Program-made: the position numbers and the translations under genes
Origin: G963708325 sp963708325
GTDB taxonomy: Bacteria; Actinomycetota; Thermoleophilia; Solirubrobacterales; 70-9
Direction: 5' to 3'
Length of the DNA stretch: 64,000 bases
NCBI GenBank assembly: GCA_963708325.1
Contig: OY970203.1
Span: 2,356,001-2,420,000 of the forward strand
In this document: positions 35,308 through 43,300 of the stretch, one piece after another
How the letters are laid out: each line of letters begins with the position of its first letter
Numbering within the stretch: position 1 is the stretch's first letter
The notes under the pieces: model-generated
Database searches by the model: none
Seen by the model: the letters and a program-made list of their open reading frames with translations, nothing else
Told to the model about the DNA's origin: nothing

Positions 35308-38300
35308 TCAGGGCTCTCGCAGCAGCTCCGTCGGGCTCAGCCGGCGCAGGATCGCGGTCGCAACCAGGGCGGAGACGAGCGCCGCGGCCGCGACGAGGGC
35401 GGCGAGCTCCGCGACCCGGCCGGCGGCGAACGTGAACCCGGGGTCGAGGATGAACAGCGGCCGCAGCACGTGGACGAACAGGTAGCCCATGCCGGTGCCG
35501 ACCGCGACCCCGGCCGCCAGGCCGCAGGCGGCAACCAGGGCCGCTTCGCCGAGGACGAGCGCGCGCAGCTCGCCGACGCGCATGCCCTGGGCCCGCAGGG
35601 TGACGTACTCGCGGCGGCGCTGCAGCATCAGGCCGAAGACGAAGATCGCCACCGCCGCGGCGCTCATCAGCAGGGTGTAGAAGGAGTCCAGGTCCACCAG
35701 GCCGTGGACGTTGAGCGCGGTCAGGCTCGACTGGTCCTTGTCCAGGGCGGTTCGGGTGGTGTCGATCCGCAGGGGGTCGTCGCGGCCCGGCCCGGCTCGC
35801 ACCGCCGCCGCGGCCCGGGCGATGCCGGCGTCGCTGCCGTCGCTTGCGCGGGCGAGGAAGATGTCGGCGCGCCCGGTGCCCGTGGCCCGCTGGTAGCGAT
35901 CGATGTTCGCGACCAGATTGGTGCCCTGGGGAAAGCCGGGAAAGCGCTTGAACAGGCCGGCCACGCGGAAGGTCTCCAGCGTCTGGCGCTTGGTGCCGCG
36001 CGCCAGCAGCACGCGCACGCTGTCGCCGGTGTCGACGAGCAGGTCGTCGGCGGTCTCCTCGTCGACGAGCAGCGCCTTCGGGTCGGCTTGCAGGGCGGTC
36101 ATCGCGGCCGCCGCCGAGCGATCGACGAAGAACGAGTCAGAGAGCAGCGCCACTCGCCGGAAGCTCGCCGGGTCGATCGCGGTCAGGTCCTTGACGTCCT
36201 GGTTGTAGGGCCCGATCAGCACGGCGTTCTCGGGCTTGGACAGCACCGGTGTCGCGCCGCGGACGCCCGGCACGCGAAGCGCCGCCGCGAACGCGGGAGG
36301 GTGGGGGCGGGGGCTGAGCACGCTCGGCGTCACCCGCATGTCGGATCCGACGACGAACACCGAGTCGGCCGACTTGGCCGAGTCGTAGGTGGCCGCGAAC
36401 AGGGCCAGGCTCGTCCCGAAGGCGGTGACGAGGCCGACCCCGATCACCCCCGACGCAAGCGCGCGTGTGCGCCTGGTGAGGCTGCGGCTCAGCGTCCCTC
36501 GGACAGGTGGGCCGAACCGCGGCGGCGCCGGGACGGGCAGCCGCGCGGCACCCGCTTCGAAGAGCCGCGCGGCGAGCAGCGCGCCGCCCACCCACGCAAC
36601 GAGCGGCGCCAGCAGCAGGTGCGAGGGCAGCGACACCGCCTGGCCCTGCGAGACCGAGCCCGCGGGCGCGTCGAAGGCGCCCGCGTGCAGGGCGACCGCC
36701 TCCGCGATCGCGGCGGCGGCAAGGAGGACGTAGTCGAGCCGCAGCCGCCGCCATGCCGGCTCCGGGGCGATCGCCATCTCGCCACGCTCCTGGCCGATCT
36801 CGCGCCGCAGCGACCGCCTGCCAGGGATGTACAGGGCCAGGGCCGTGGTCAGCATCCCGACCGCCGCCCCGATCAGGGCCGAGACGGCGAGCTGGCCGGT
36901 GGACGCCTCGAACAGGCTGTGCCCGCCGAGGATCACGGCGACCGTGCCCAGCCCGGCCGCGACGCCGAGCAGCGAGCCGGCGCTGGCCAGGGCGAGCGTG
37001 CGATAGACGAGCATGCGCAGCAGGTGGCCGTGATCGGCGCCGCGGATGCGCAGGTTGGCGCGCTCGCGACGCTGCGCGCCGGCCAGGATCCCGCCGGCGT
37101 AGGCGGCGAGGAAGGCGGCCAGGAGCACGCCCGGCAGCCCCAGGAAGACGAACGTGCGCTTGCCGACGGCGGCGTCGTCGCGGGCCACCTCGAGCGTGTT
37201 CGAGATGTTGTCGATCAGGTAGTCCTGACCGGGGGCGATCCGCTTCACCGATGCCGCGATCGCCTTCGTCTGCCCGAGCGCGGTGCCGGGGTCGGAATGC
37301 AGCGCCGACCGATCCGCGAGCACGTCGAGCTCCAGCACGGGCGGGTTCTTGAGGATGCGGCCGCGGGCGGCACTGGAGGCGCGGAAGGCGGGGATGATCG
37401 CGCTGCGAAACGTCGCCGGGCTGACGACGACGGAGTCGGGCACGTAGAGGAAGCTCTCGAGCTTGCCGGCGTTGCGGCTGTAGAAGAGCGGCTTGGCCCG
37501 CGACAGGTCGGCCTCGCCGCTGACCGGGATCGTCAGCCGTTTGCCGGCGGGAAGGTCCAGCCTGGCGGTGGCACCCGGCCGCGCCCGCAGCGCGGCGGCG
37601 GCCTCCGCGCTCAGCAGCGCCGCGCCGGGCCGCTGCGAGCCCGCGGTCACCCGGATCGAGGGGTAGTGGTCGCGGTAGCGGCGGTCGAAGCCGAACACCC
37701 GCACCGAGTCGCGAATCGTGTGCCCGCCGACCCGAAGCGAGCCGGGCGGCAGGTCGACGAAGGACAGCCCGTCTGCGGCCTTCACCCCCGGCACCCTTTC
37801 CACCTGCGCCCGAAGCTGCTCCAGGCTCAGCTGCGGCGGCGCGTTCGCGGCGACGGGGACGACGTTCTCGCGGCTCGAGATCGTGCCCTGCGGCTCGAGC
37901 GCGCCCGAATCGTCCACCGGGCGGGTGGCGCGGGCGGCGTAGGTGATCCGCGCCGTCCTGCCCGGGCCGAGCGTGCCGATGTTCAGGCCCGAGCGCGCCA
38001 GGCCCTGGGCGAGCGGGTCCTGCCCGCCCCTGTCGTTCAGCGGCCTGCCGTCGAGCGTGGCGCTGCCGCGGACGTAGACGAGCGGCGGCGGGGGCTCGTC
38101 GTTCACGACCACCTCGTTGGCGGGTACCGCGCCCCGGTTGCGCACGGTGAGCGTGACCCGCGCGATCTGGCCGCGGCGAAGCGCGGGCGGAGCCGACAGT
38201 CGCTCCCGCAGGCCGACCCCGCCGCCCAGCGGCGAGGTCAGCACCCGCTGCATGTCGATCGCCAGCGGGGCCAGCGCCCGGCTCGTCATCGTCGCCCCGG

Positions 38301-38418
38301 AGCCGTCGATGAAGAAGAGCACGCCCGAGAACAGCCCGACGCCCAGCGCCACTCCGACCAGCGAGGCGAGCGTGCGGCGCGGGTTGCGCACCAGCTCGCG
38401 CCAGACGTAGCTAAGCAT
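35308..38418 (-). CDS. Large FtsX-like ABC permease with DUF11-like insertion
   Basis: A 1,036-residue permease. TM1 is at about 17-37. Residues 75-170 are a DUF11-like beta-sandwich (ARVTLTVRNRGAVPANEVVV; GTLGPGRTARITYAARATRP). A MacB-PCD-like periplasmic region follows, then FtsX-type TM clusters at about 425-540, a middle set near 590-690 and a C-terminal FtsX domain at about 905-1030. It has the duplicated FtsX arrangement of the LolC/MacB superfamily that moves lipids, lipoproteins or peptides out of the membrane. ATG 38418 overlaps the ATPase gene by 8 bp. Last gene of the minus operon. Confidence 0.9.
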   Translation of the reverse strand: MLSYVWRELVRNPRRTLASLVGVALGVGLFSGVLFFIDGSGATMTSRALAPLAIDMQRVLTSPLGGGVGLRERLSAPPALRRGQIARVTLTVRNRGAVPANEVVVNDEPPPPLVYVRGSATLDGRPLNDRGGQDPLAQGLARSGLNIGTLGPGRTARITYAARATRPVDDSGALEPQGTISSRENVVPVAANAPPQLSLEQLRAQVERVPGVKAADGLSFVDLPPGSLRVGGHTIRDSVRVFGFDRRYRDHYPSIRVTAGSQRPGAALLSAEAAAALRARPGATARLDLPAGKRLTIPVSGEADLSRAKPLFYSRNAGKLESFLYVPDSVVVSPATFRSAIIPAFRASSAARGRILKNPPVLELDVLADRSALHSDPGTALGQTKAIAASVKRIAPGQDYLIDNISNTLEVARDDAAVGKRTFVFLGLPGVLLAAFLAAYAGGILAGAQRRERANLRIRGADHGHLLRMLVYRTLALASAGSLLGVAAGLGTVAVILGGHSLFEASTGQLAVSALIGAAVGMLTTALALYIPGRRSLRREIGQERGEMAIAPEPAWRRLRLDYVLLAAAAIAEAVALHAGAFDAPAGSVSQGQAVSLPSHLLLAPLVAWVGGALLAARLFEAGAARLPVPAPPRFGPPVRGTLSRSLTRRTRALASGVIGVGLVTAFGTSLALFAATYDSAKSADSVFVVGSDMRVTPSVLSPRPHPPAFAAALRVPGVRGATPVLSKPENAVLIGPYNQDVKDLTAIDPASFRRVALLSDSFFVDRSAAAAMTALQADPKALLVDEETADDLLVDTGDSVRVLLARGTKRQTLETFRVAGLFKRFPGFPQGTNLVANIDRYQRATGTGRADIFLARASDGSDAGIARAAAAVRAGPGRDDPLRIDTTRTALDKDQSSLTALNVHGLVDLDSFYTLLMSAAAVAIFVFGLMLQRRREYVTLRAQGMRVGELRALVLGEAALVAACGLAAGVAVGTGMGYLFVHVLRPLFILDPGFTFAAGRVAELAALVAAAALVSALVATAILRRLSPTELLREP

Positions 38419-39121
38419 CGCCGCCCCGCCCCGGCCGGTTCCCGGAGCCGTCACCGTCGAGCCGGCCGTCGCGAATTCGCACGGTGCGGTCGAGCCGGCG
38501 CGCGATCGCGGGGTCGTGGGTGACCACGACGAGCGTGGCGGCCGCCTCGCGTCGCGCGGCGAGCAGAAGGTCGATCACCGCCGTCGAGCTGTCCGCGTCC
38601 AGCGAGCCGGTCGGCTCGTCCGCGAGGATCACGCGGGGACGGTGGATCAGCGCCCGTCCGACGGCGAGCCTCTGGCGCTGCCCGCCGGAGAGCTGGTCGG
38701 GCAGCTTGGCCGCATCGGCGCCGAGGCCGAGCTCGTCGAGTACCTCCAGGCAGCGCTCGTAGCGGCCGTCGGCGCCGTTCAGGGAGAGCTGCAGGGCGAT
38801 GTTCTCGACCGCGGTCAGGAACGGCAGCAGGTTGTCGGCCTGGAACACGAGCCCGAGGTCTTCCCGCCTCATTAGGGTGCGCTCCGCGTCGGTCAGCGCC
38901 GAGACCTCCCGGCCGGACACGTAGACGCGGCCGGCGCTGGGGACGTCGAGGCCGCCGATCAGGCCGAGGACGGTGGACTTGCCGCAGCCGCTCGGCCCCA
39001 TCACGGCCACGCTGCTGCCCGGCTCGACCTCGAGGCTGATGCCGTCCACGGCACGGACGGTGCCGGCCGGGGTCCGGTAGTCCCTGCGCACCGACTCCAG
39101 CCTGATCGCCAGCGCGCTCAC
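38411..39121 (-). CDS. ABC transporter ATP-binding protein (LolD/MacB type)
   Basis: A 236-residue ATPase. Walker A is GPSGCGKST (42-50), the Q-loop lies in LVFQADNLLPFLTAVENI, the signature is LSGGQRQRLAVGRAL, and Walker B is VILADEPTGSLD with the H-loop VVTHD. The 'NLLPFLTAVEN' segment is typical of LolD-type partners of FtsX permeases. GTG 39121 overlaps the preceding ATPase stop (GTGA), and its own end overlaps the FtsX start, so the three are tightly coupled. Confidence 0.95.
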   Translation of the reverse strand: MSALAIRLESVRRDYRTPAGTVRAVDGISLEVEPGSSVAVMGPSGCGKSTVLGLIGGLDVPSAGRVYVSGREVSALTDAERTLMRREDLGLVFQADNLLPFLTAVENIALQLSLNGADGRYERCLEVLDELGLGADAAKLPDQLSGGQRQRLAVGRALIHRPRVILADEPTGSLDADSSTAVIDLLLAARREAAATLVVVTHDPAIARRLDRTVRIRDGRLDGDGSGNRPGRGGDA

Positions 39122-39837
39122 AGGTTTCGTATGCGGCCGTCGGCGAGGCGCAGCCGGCGCTGGGCGCGGCTGGCCAGCTCGTCGCTGTGGGTCACGAACA
39201 GCACGGTGAGGCCGTGCTCGCGCCAGGCATCGAAGATCAGCTCCATAACCTGGTCGGCGTTGGACGAGTCGAGCTCTCCGGTGACCTCGTCCGCCAGCAG
39301 CAGGTCCGGCCGGTTGGCCAGCGCCGTGGCGACCGCCACCCGCTGGGCCTCGCCGCCGGACAGCTGCTGCGGTTTGTGCTCGAGGCGGCGCCCCAGCCCG
39401 AGCTCGGACAGCAGTTCCCGAGCGCGCCGCCCCGGATGCTTCCCGCCGGCCAGCTCGATCGCCAGCTCGACGTTCTCGGCTGCCGTGAGGAAGGGGATCA
39501 GGTTGCCGCTCTGCAGCACCACGCCGATCCTGCGGGCGCGGATTCGCGCCCTGCCGCCGTCGTCGAGGGCGGTGATGTCGGCGCCGTCGAAGACGATCCG
39601 GCCGGACTCGGGCAGAAGAAGCCCGCTGAGCAGCGACACGAGGGTGGACTTGCCGCTGCCCGACGCGCCCATCAGGCTGGCAGTCTCGCCGCGCCCCAGC
39701 TCGAGCTCGGCCTCCTCGAGCACCTGCGTCTCGGACCGGCCCTGCCGGTAGCTCTTGGACAGCCCGCCGACCTCTACGAGCGGCGCGGCTGTCGCCCCCG
39801 GCCCGCCCTCAGAGGGTGCGCTTGGCGGCTGGGGCAT
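39118..39837 (-). CDS. ABC transporter ATP-binding protein (LolD/MacB type), second copy
   Basis: A 239-residue ATPase. Walker A is GASGSGKST (57-65), signature LSGGEAQRVAVA, Walker B LLLADEVTGELD, with E replacing the usual P in the 'DEPTG' motif. It is a paralogue of the next ATPase. The pair probably heterodimerises on the single large FtsX permease. ATG 39837 overlaps the upstream lipoprotein stop by 29 bp; an extended start at 39870 would overlap more. The N-terminal ~20 residues are Pro/Gly-rich and non-conserved. Confidence 0.92.
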   Translation of the reverse strand: MPQPPSAPSEGGPGATAAPLVEVGGLSKSYRQGRSETQVLEEAELELGRGETASLMGASGSGKSTLVSLLSGLLLPESGRIVFDGADITALDDGGRARIRARRIGVVLQSGNLIPFLTAAENVELAIELAGGKHPGRRARELLSELGLGRRLEHKPQQLSGGEAQRVAVATALANRPDLLLADEVTGELDSSNADQVMELIFDAWREHGLTVLFVTHSDELASRAQRRLRLADGRIRNL

Positions 39838-40780
39838 TGCCGAAGACGTCCGGCTTCTCGACGCCGGCATGTTGGTCCTGCTTCAGCACCTCCTTGCTGA
39901 CCTCGGCCAGGCCGCGGGGGCTGAGCGTCGTGAAGTTGATCAGGTCCTCGACCTCCTGCTCCGACCCCGAGCGCGGCTCAGTGCTGATCTGGCCGACCCC
40001 CGGCGCGTAGTACTTGTACTCGGTGACGCCCGGCTCGGAGGGGCTTCCCTCCTGGATCACCAGCACGCCCTTGTAGCACTTGAAGGGAACGCACTTCGAC
40101 TGGTCGGCCTTGACCACCTGGGCCGTGGACGCGGCGATGCCGGGGATGTCCTCCTGGGTGTAGGGGGGGGTCCCGGTGCGCGGATCCGCCCGCATCATCA
40201 GCCCCGGCTTGGCGCCGGCCGTGCCGGCGAGCCAGGCGTCCGCGGAGTAGATGAACTGGCCCCCCTCGAAGAACTCCGTGTAGGAGCCGAGCGACCACAC
40301 CGCTCCGTACTTGTCGGCGGCAAGGTAGTCGATCGCCTGCTCCGCGACCTCCCCGCCGTTGTAGTCCTGGTCGAGCAGGGCGATCGCCCGCACCCCGTCG
40401 ATCTCCTTGGTGACGTCCGTGACCGTGGTGACGACGCGATGGGGAAGCCGCCGGTGGCCGACGTTGACGAACCCCTGCCTGACGGTCTGCGTGCCCGGCT
40501 TCAGCGGCAGGAACTCGTTCGTGACCTTGGTCGGGTCGCTGAAGTTGGCGGCGCGGAAGCTGTCGTTGCCGCCGCCGGCCTGCGACGGGGCCTTGCCGCC
40601 GCCGCCAGCCGGCGAGGTCGTCGCGGCCTTCGGGGCGGTGGCGGCGCCGGTCGAGCCGGCCGTGGTGGCGGTGCTGTCGCTGCCTCCTCCGCCGCCGCAG
40701 CCGTAGCCCAGCGCCGCGCTCGAGAGGGCCAGCGCCGCCGCTGCCGCCAGGGCCGCCGGCCTGCGATCGCGATCGCTCAT
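39809..40780 (-). CDS. Secreted lipoprotein-like protein, ABC-linked paralogue of the 34435-35301 product
   Basis: A 323-residue protein. A signal peptide ends near C28 (SAALGYGC, an imperfect lipobox) and a long Gly/Ser/Thr/Ala linker follows. Conserved blocks parallel the RND-linked paralogue: NEFLPLKPGTQTV, VVTTVTDVTKEIDGVRA, YLAADKYGAVWSLGSYTEFF, MRADPRTGTPPY, CVPFKCYKGVLV and EYKYYAPGVGQI. The C-P-F-K-C spacing matches the sister's Cys pair. It is fourth in the minus-strand operon. Function unknown; a substrate-binding or wall-linked partner of the ABC system is plausible. Confidence 0.85.
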   Translation of the reverse strand: MSDRDRRPAALAAAAALALSSAALGYGCGGGGGSDSTATTAGSTGAATAPKAATTSPAGGGGKAPSQAGGGNDSFRAANFSDPTKVTNEFLPLKPGTQTVRQGFVNVGHRRLPHRVVTTVTDVTKEIDGVRAIALLDQDYNGGEVAEQAIDYLAADKYGAVWSLGSYTEFFEGGQFIYSADAWLAGTAGAKPGLMMRADPRTGTPPYTQEDIPGIAASTAQVVKADQSKCVPFKCYKGVLVIQEGSPSEPGVTEYKYYAPGVGQISTEPRSGSEQEVEDLINFTTLSPRGLAEVSKEVLKQDQHAGVEKPDVFGNAPAAKRTL

Positions 40781-40843
40781 CGCGCTACGGCTTTCCCCGT
40801 TCGCGGGTCCCCAACCGTGTCTCCTGCCATCGCGGAACAACTA

Positions 40844-41392
40844 TCACCGCCGCCGCCGCCTCGATCGCAGGCGGAGCGCCGCCAGGCCGAGCAGCGCCGG
40901 CACCCCGAGCACCAGCGGCAGCACGCCGCCCGAGTTGAGCGTCCTCTGCTCGGCGATCCGCACGTCGATCGGCGCGCTGACGGCCAGCCGCCCGCGTGCC
41001 GCCGGGTCCGGGTCGGGCAGCGCCACCACGTAGATCGCCACGCGCCCGGCGGTCACGGCCTGCACCTTCCACGAGAGCGTCGTCGACGCTCCGGGGCGAA
41101 GCGCGCCCAGCCGGCGGGTGCGCTGCGAAGACCAGTCCTCGGGGTCGACGTAGACCCCCGGGCTGAGGCCGACGATGTTGAGGTGGGCGACGAGCGACCG
41201 CAGCGGCGTCCCGCCGACGTTGGTCAGCGTGGTCTCGAAGCGGAAGCTGTCGCCCAGCTTCGTCGCCACCGTCGTGCGGCTGGTCGAGATGTTCACGGCG
41301 GGGCCGGCCGCCGCCGGCGGGCCGGCCGCCGCGGGAGCCGCCGCCGCCGTCAGGACGGCTCCCAGGCAGACCGCACGGCGCAGCGCGCTCAC
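40844..41392 (-). CDS. Membrane-anchored beta-sandwich protein (NEW3/DUF11-like)
   Basis: A 182-residue protein starting at GTG 41392, overlapping the permease stop (GTGA). Signal peptide at 1-30, then one Ig-like sandwich (about 33-150: ATKLGDSFRFETTLTNVGGT; LGALRPGASTTLSWKVQA). A C-terminal membrane helix (LPLVLGVPALLGLAALRL) ends in RSRRRRR. It has the layout of bacterial surface proteins anchored by a stop-transfer helix. No sorting LPxTG is present. Placed directly after an ABC-2 permease, it may be an accessory of that exporter. Confidence 0.8.
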   Translation of the reverse strand: MSALRRAVCLGAVLTAAAAPAAAGPPAAAGPAVNISTSRTTVATKLGDSFRFETTLTNVGGTPLRSLVAHLNIVGLSPGVYVDPEDWSSQRTRRLGALRPGASTTLSWKVQAVTAGRVAIYVVALPDPDPAARGRLAVSAPIDVRIAEQRTLNSGGVLPLVLGVPALLGLAALRLRSRRRRR

Positions 41393-42192
41393 CCTGCCGG
41401 CCCCTCGCGCAGGGTGATGAAGCGCGGCGCCACGACGATCGCCGCCACCGTGAGCAACGCGGCGGCCACCAGCGGCGAGGCCAGCCACGACGCGTCCTGC
41501 GTCCAGTCGTGGCGGTCGACCACGATTCGGCCGATGTAGTGCTCGCCTGCGGTCAGCGGGTTGACGCGCAGAAGCGACTCCGCAAACCAGCCGTGCTGGG
41601 CCCCCGGGGGCAGCTGGGTGGGCGCGTACAGCGCCAGCAGGACGAACAGGCTCACCGAGAGGCTGAAGCGGTTGGAGCGGGCGAGCGCGCTGACGCTCAG
41701 GCCCAGCGCCGCGAGGAAGACGGCGAGCAGCGTGCCGACGCCGGCCCCGACGACGACGGCGTCGCCGACCGCGCCGACCCCGTGGCCGAGGAACCAGACG
41801 TAGGGGATGGTGATGGCGAACGCGACCAGCCAGAGGGAGAGCGCCGCCAGCAGCTTGCCGACCACGAGCTGGCGGCGCGGCACGGGCGTCAGCAGCAGGC
41901 TCTCCAAGGTGCCGCGCTCGCGCTCGCCGCTGATCGCGTCGGCGGCCACGATCACCGCGAGCAGCGAGCCCACCGCGACCGCCACCTGAAGCATCAGGTT
42001 GAGCGCCTCGTGCTGCTCGAGGAAGTTCAGCGACTTGTTCGTCGCCGACAGGTAGGTCATCACGCCGATCAGGAGGCTGAAGGCGAAGACCAGGCTGAGG
42101 CCGCGCCCGCCGAGCCAGAGATCGCGAAGCTCCTGGCGGGCGACGACCGCCCAACCCGGGCTCGCGCCGCGCTCCCTCGTCCCGGCCTCCAC
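41389..42192 (-). CDS. ABC-2 type permease
   Basis: A 267-residue protein with six hydrophobic helices (first LSLVFAFSLLIGVMTYL). The cytosolic motif AISGERERGTLESLLLTPVPRRQLVVGK is diagnostic of ABC-2 permeases (NatB/drug-export type). The start is GTG 42192, which lies at the base of a stem-loop. It pairs with the ATPase encoded 25 nt upstream. The substrate is unknown; the adjacent secreted proteins suggest envelope export. Confidence 0.92.
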   Translation of the reverse strand: MEAGTRERGASPGWAVVARQELRDLWLGGRGLSLVFAFSLLIGVMTYLSATNKSLNFLEQHEALNLMLQVAVAVGSLLAVIVAADAISGERERGTLESLLLTPVPRRQLVVGKLLAALSLWLVAFAITIPYVWFLGHGVGAVGDAVVVGAGVGTLLAVFLAALGLSVSALARSNRFSLSVSLFVLLALYAPTQLPPGAQHGWFAESLLRVNPLTAGEHYIGRIVVDRHDWTQDASWLASPLVAAALLTVAAIVVAPRFITLREGPAG

Positions 42193-42222
42193 TAGTGGCC
42201 CGTCCCGAAAAGGCCCACTAGT
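42191..42222 (-). promoter_or_regulatory. Stem-loop covering an ATPase stop and a permease start
   Basis: On the minus strand ACTAGTGGGCC and GGCCACTAGT pair over 10 bp with one bulge, around an 11-nt loop. The ATPase stop codon is in one arm and the GTG start of the permease is at the base of the other. It may set the ratio of the two products. Confidence 0.45.
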
Positions 42223-43243
42223 CCGCCTCGGTCATCGCCAGGAACGCGTCGCTCAGCCGCGCCCCCTCCAGCTCGAAGGCGAGCAGCGGGACCTGCGCGG
42301 CGGTAAGGGCGCGAACCGCCTCGCTCACCTGCACCTGCGTCCCGGCCCTGTCGGACGGCGCGTCGGCCAGCGTCAGCGCGATCCAGTCGGGACGGCCGTC
42401 GAGCGGCTCCGCTTCGCCCACGCCGGACAGCCCGGCGAGGGTGGCGAGCGCGCCCTCGCGCATCTCGGCGGGCACCCGGAATCGCACCCGTCGCGGCGCG
42501 GCGGCACGCCGCGTCACGTCGGCCACGCTTCCCTCCGCGACCAGCCTTCCCCGGTTGAGGATCAGCACCCGCGAGCAGATCTCCTCCACCTCTCCCAGCA
42601 GGTGGGTGCTGAGGATCACCGTGGCGCCCCGGCCCCGGGCGATGTCCTCGACCAGGTGCAGGACCTGGCGCTGGCCGGCCGGGTCCAGGCCGAGCGTGGG
42701 CTCGTCGAGGAAGACCACGGCCGGCTCGTTGATCAGGGCGCGGGCGATCCCGAGGCGCTGCCGCATGCCGCGGCTGTAGGTGCCGATCAGCGTCGAGCCG
42801 CGCTCGCCCAGGCCGACCTCCTTCAGCAGGCCCGACGCCCGCGCCGCCGCGCTCGCCCGCGACTGGCCGAACAGCTGGGCGTGGTAGCGCAGGAACTCGG
42901 CTCCGGTCTGCTGCTCGGGGTATCCCGCGCTCTCGGGCAGGACGCCGATCCGCCGCCGGATCTCGGCCGGGCGGGTGTGGGGCTGCCCGGCGACAGAGAA
43001 GCTGCCCGCGCTTGGAGCGAGGATCGTGGTGAGCAGCCGGATCGCGGTGGTCTTGCCCGCCCCGTTCGGGCCCAGCAGGCCGATCACCTCGCCGCCTCGT
43101 GCGCTGAAGGCGAAGCCCTCCAGTGCCACCACCGAGCCGTAGTTCTTGCCGAGGCCGCTCGCCTCGACCGTCGCGCCCCGGTCCCCGCTCGTTCCCGGGC
43201 CGGCCCGGTCGTGGCCGGGTGACGCGCCTGCCTGGACTGCCAT
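42218..43243 (-). CDS. ABC transporter ATP-binding protein (ABC-2 partner)
   Basis: A 341-residue ATPase of the CcmA/NatA type. Walker A is GPNGAGKTT, the signature region is YSRGMRQRLGIARAL, Walker B is VVFLDEPTLGLDP, and the H-loop is STHLLGEVEEI. The extra ~100 C-terminal residues (ADVTRRAAAPRRVRF...) are typical of this type. ATG 43243 is the first gene of a seven-gene operon running to 35308. The gap to the next gene upstream (43244-43300) is only 57 nt, so the promoter must be there or within the convergent-free upstream gene. Confidence 0.94.
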   Translation of the reverse strand: MAVQAGASPGHDRAGPGTSGDRGATVEASGLGKNYGSVVALEGFAFSARGGEVIGLLGPNGAGKTTAIRLLTTILAPSAGSFSVAGQPHTRPAEIRRRIGVLPESAGYPEQQTGAEFLRYHAQLFGQSRASAAARASGLLKEVGLGERGSTLIGTYSRGMRQRLGIARALINEPAVVFLDEPTLGLDPAGQRQVLHLVEDIARGRGATVILSTHLLGEVEEICSRVLILNRGRLVAEGSVADVTRRAAAPRRVRFRVPAEMREGALATLAGLSGVGEAEPLDGRPDWIALTLADAPSDRAGTQVQVSEAVRALTAAQVPLLAFELEGARLSDAFLAMTEAD

Positions 43244-43300
43244 CAGCTTCCAGCTTCCTCCCGATTCGGTGAAGGGATGATGAAAAGCGACCCTAACGCG

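Noticed and set aside
35470..38523. A 1,017-codon open frame on the plus strand opposite the FtsX-like permease
   Set aside because: Arg/Gly/Gln-rich shadow with no recognisable motif; the minus strand has a clear FtsX protein coupled to its ATPases.
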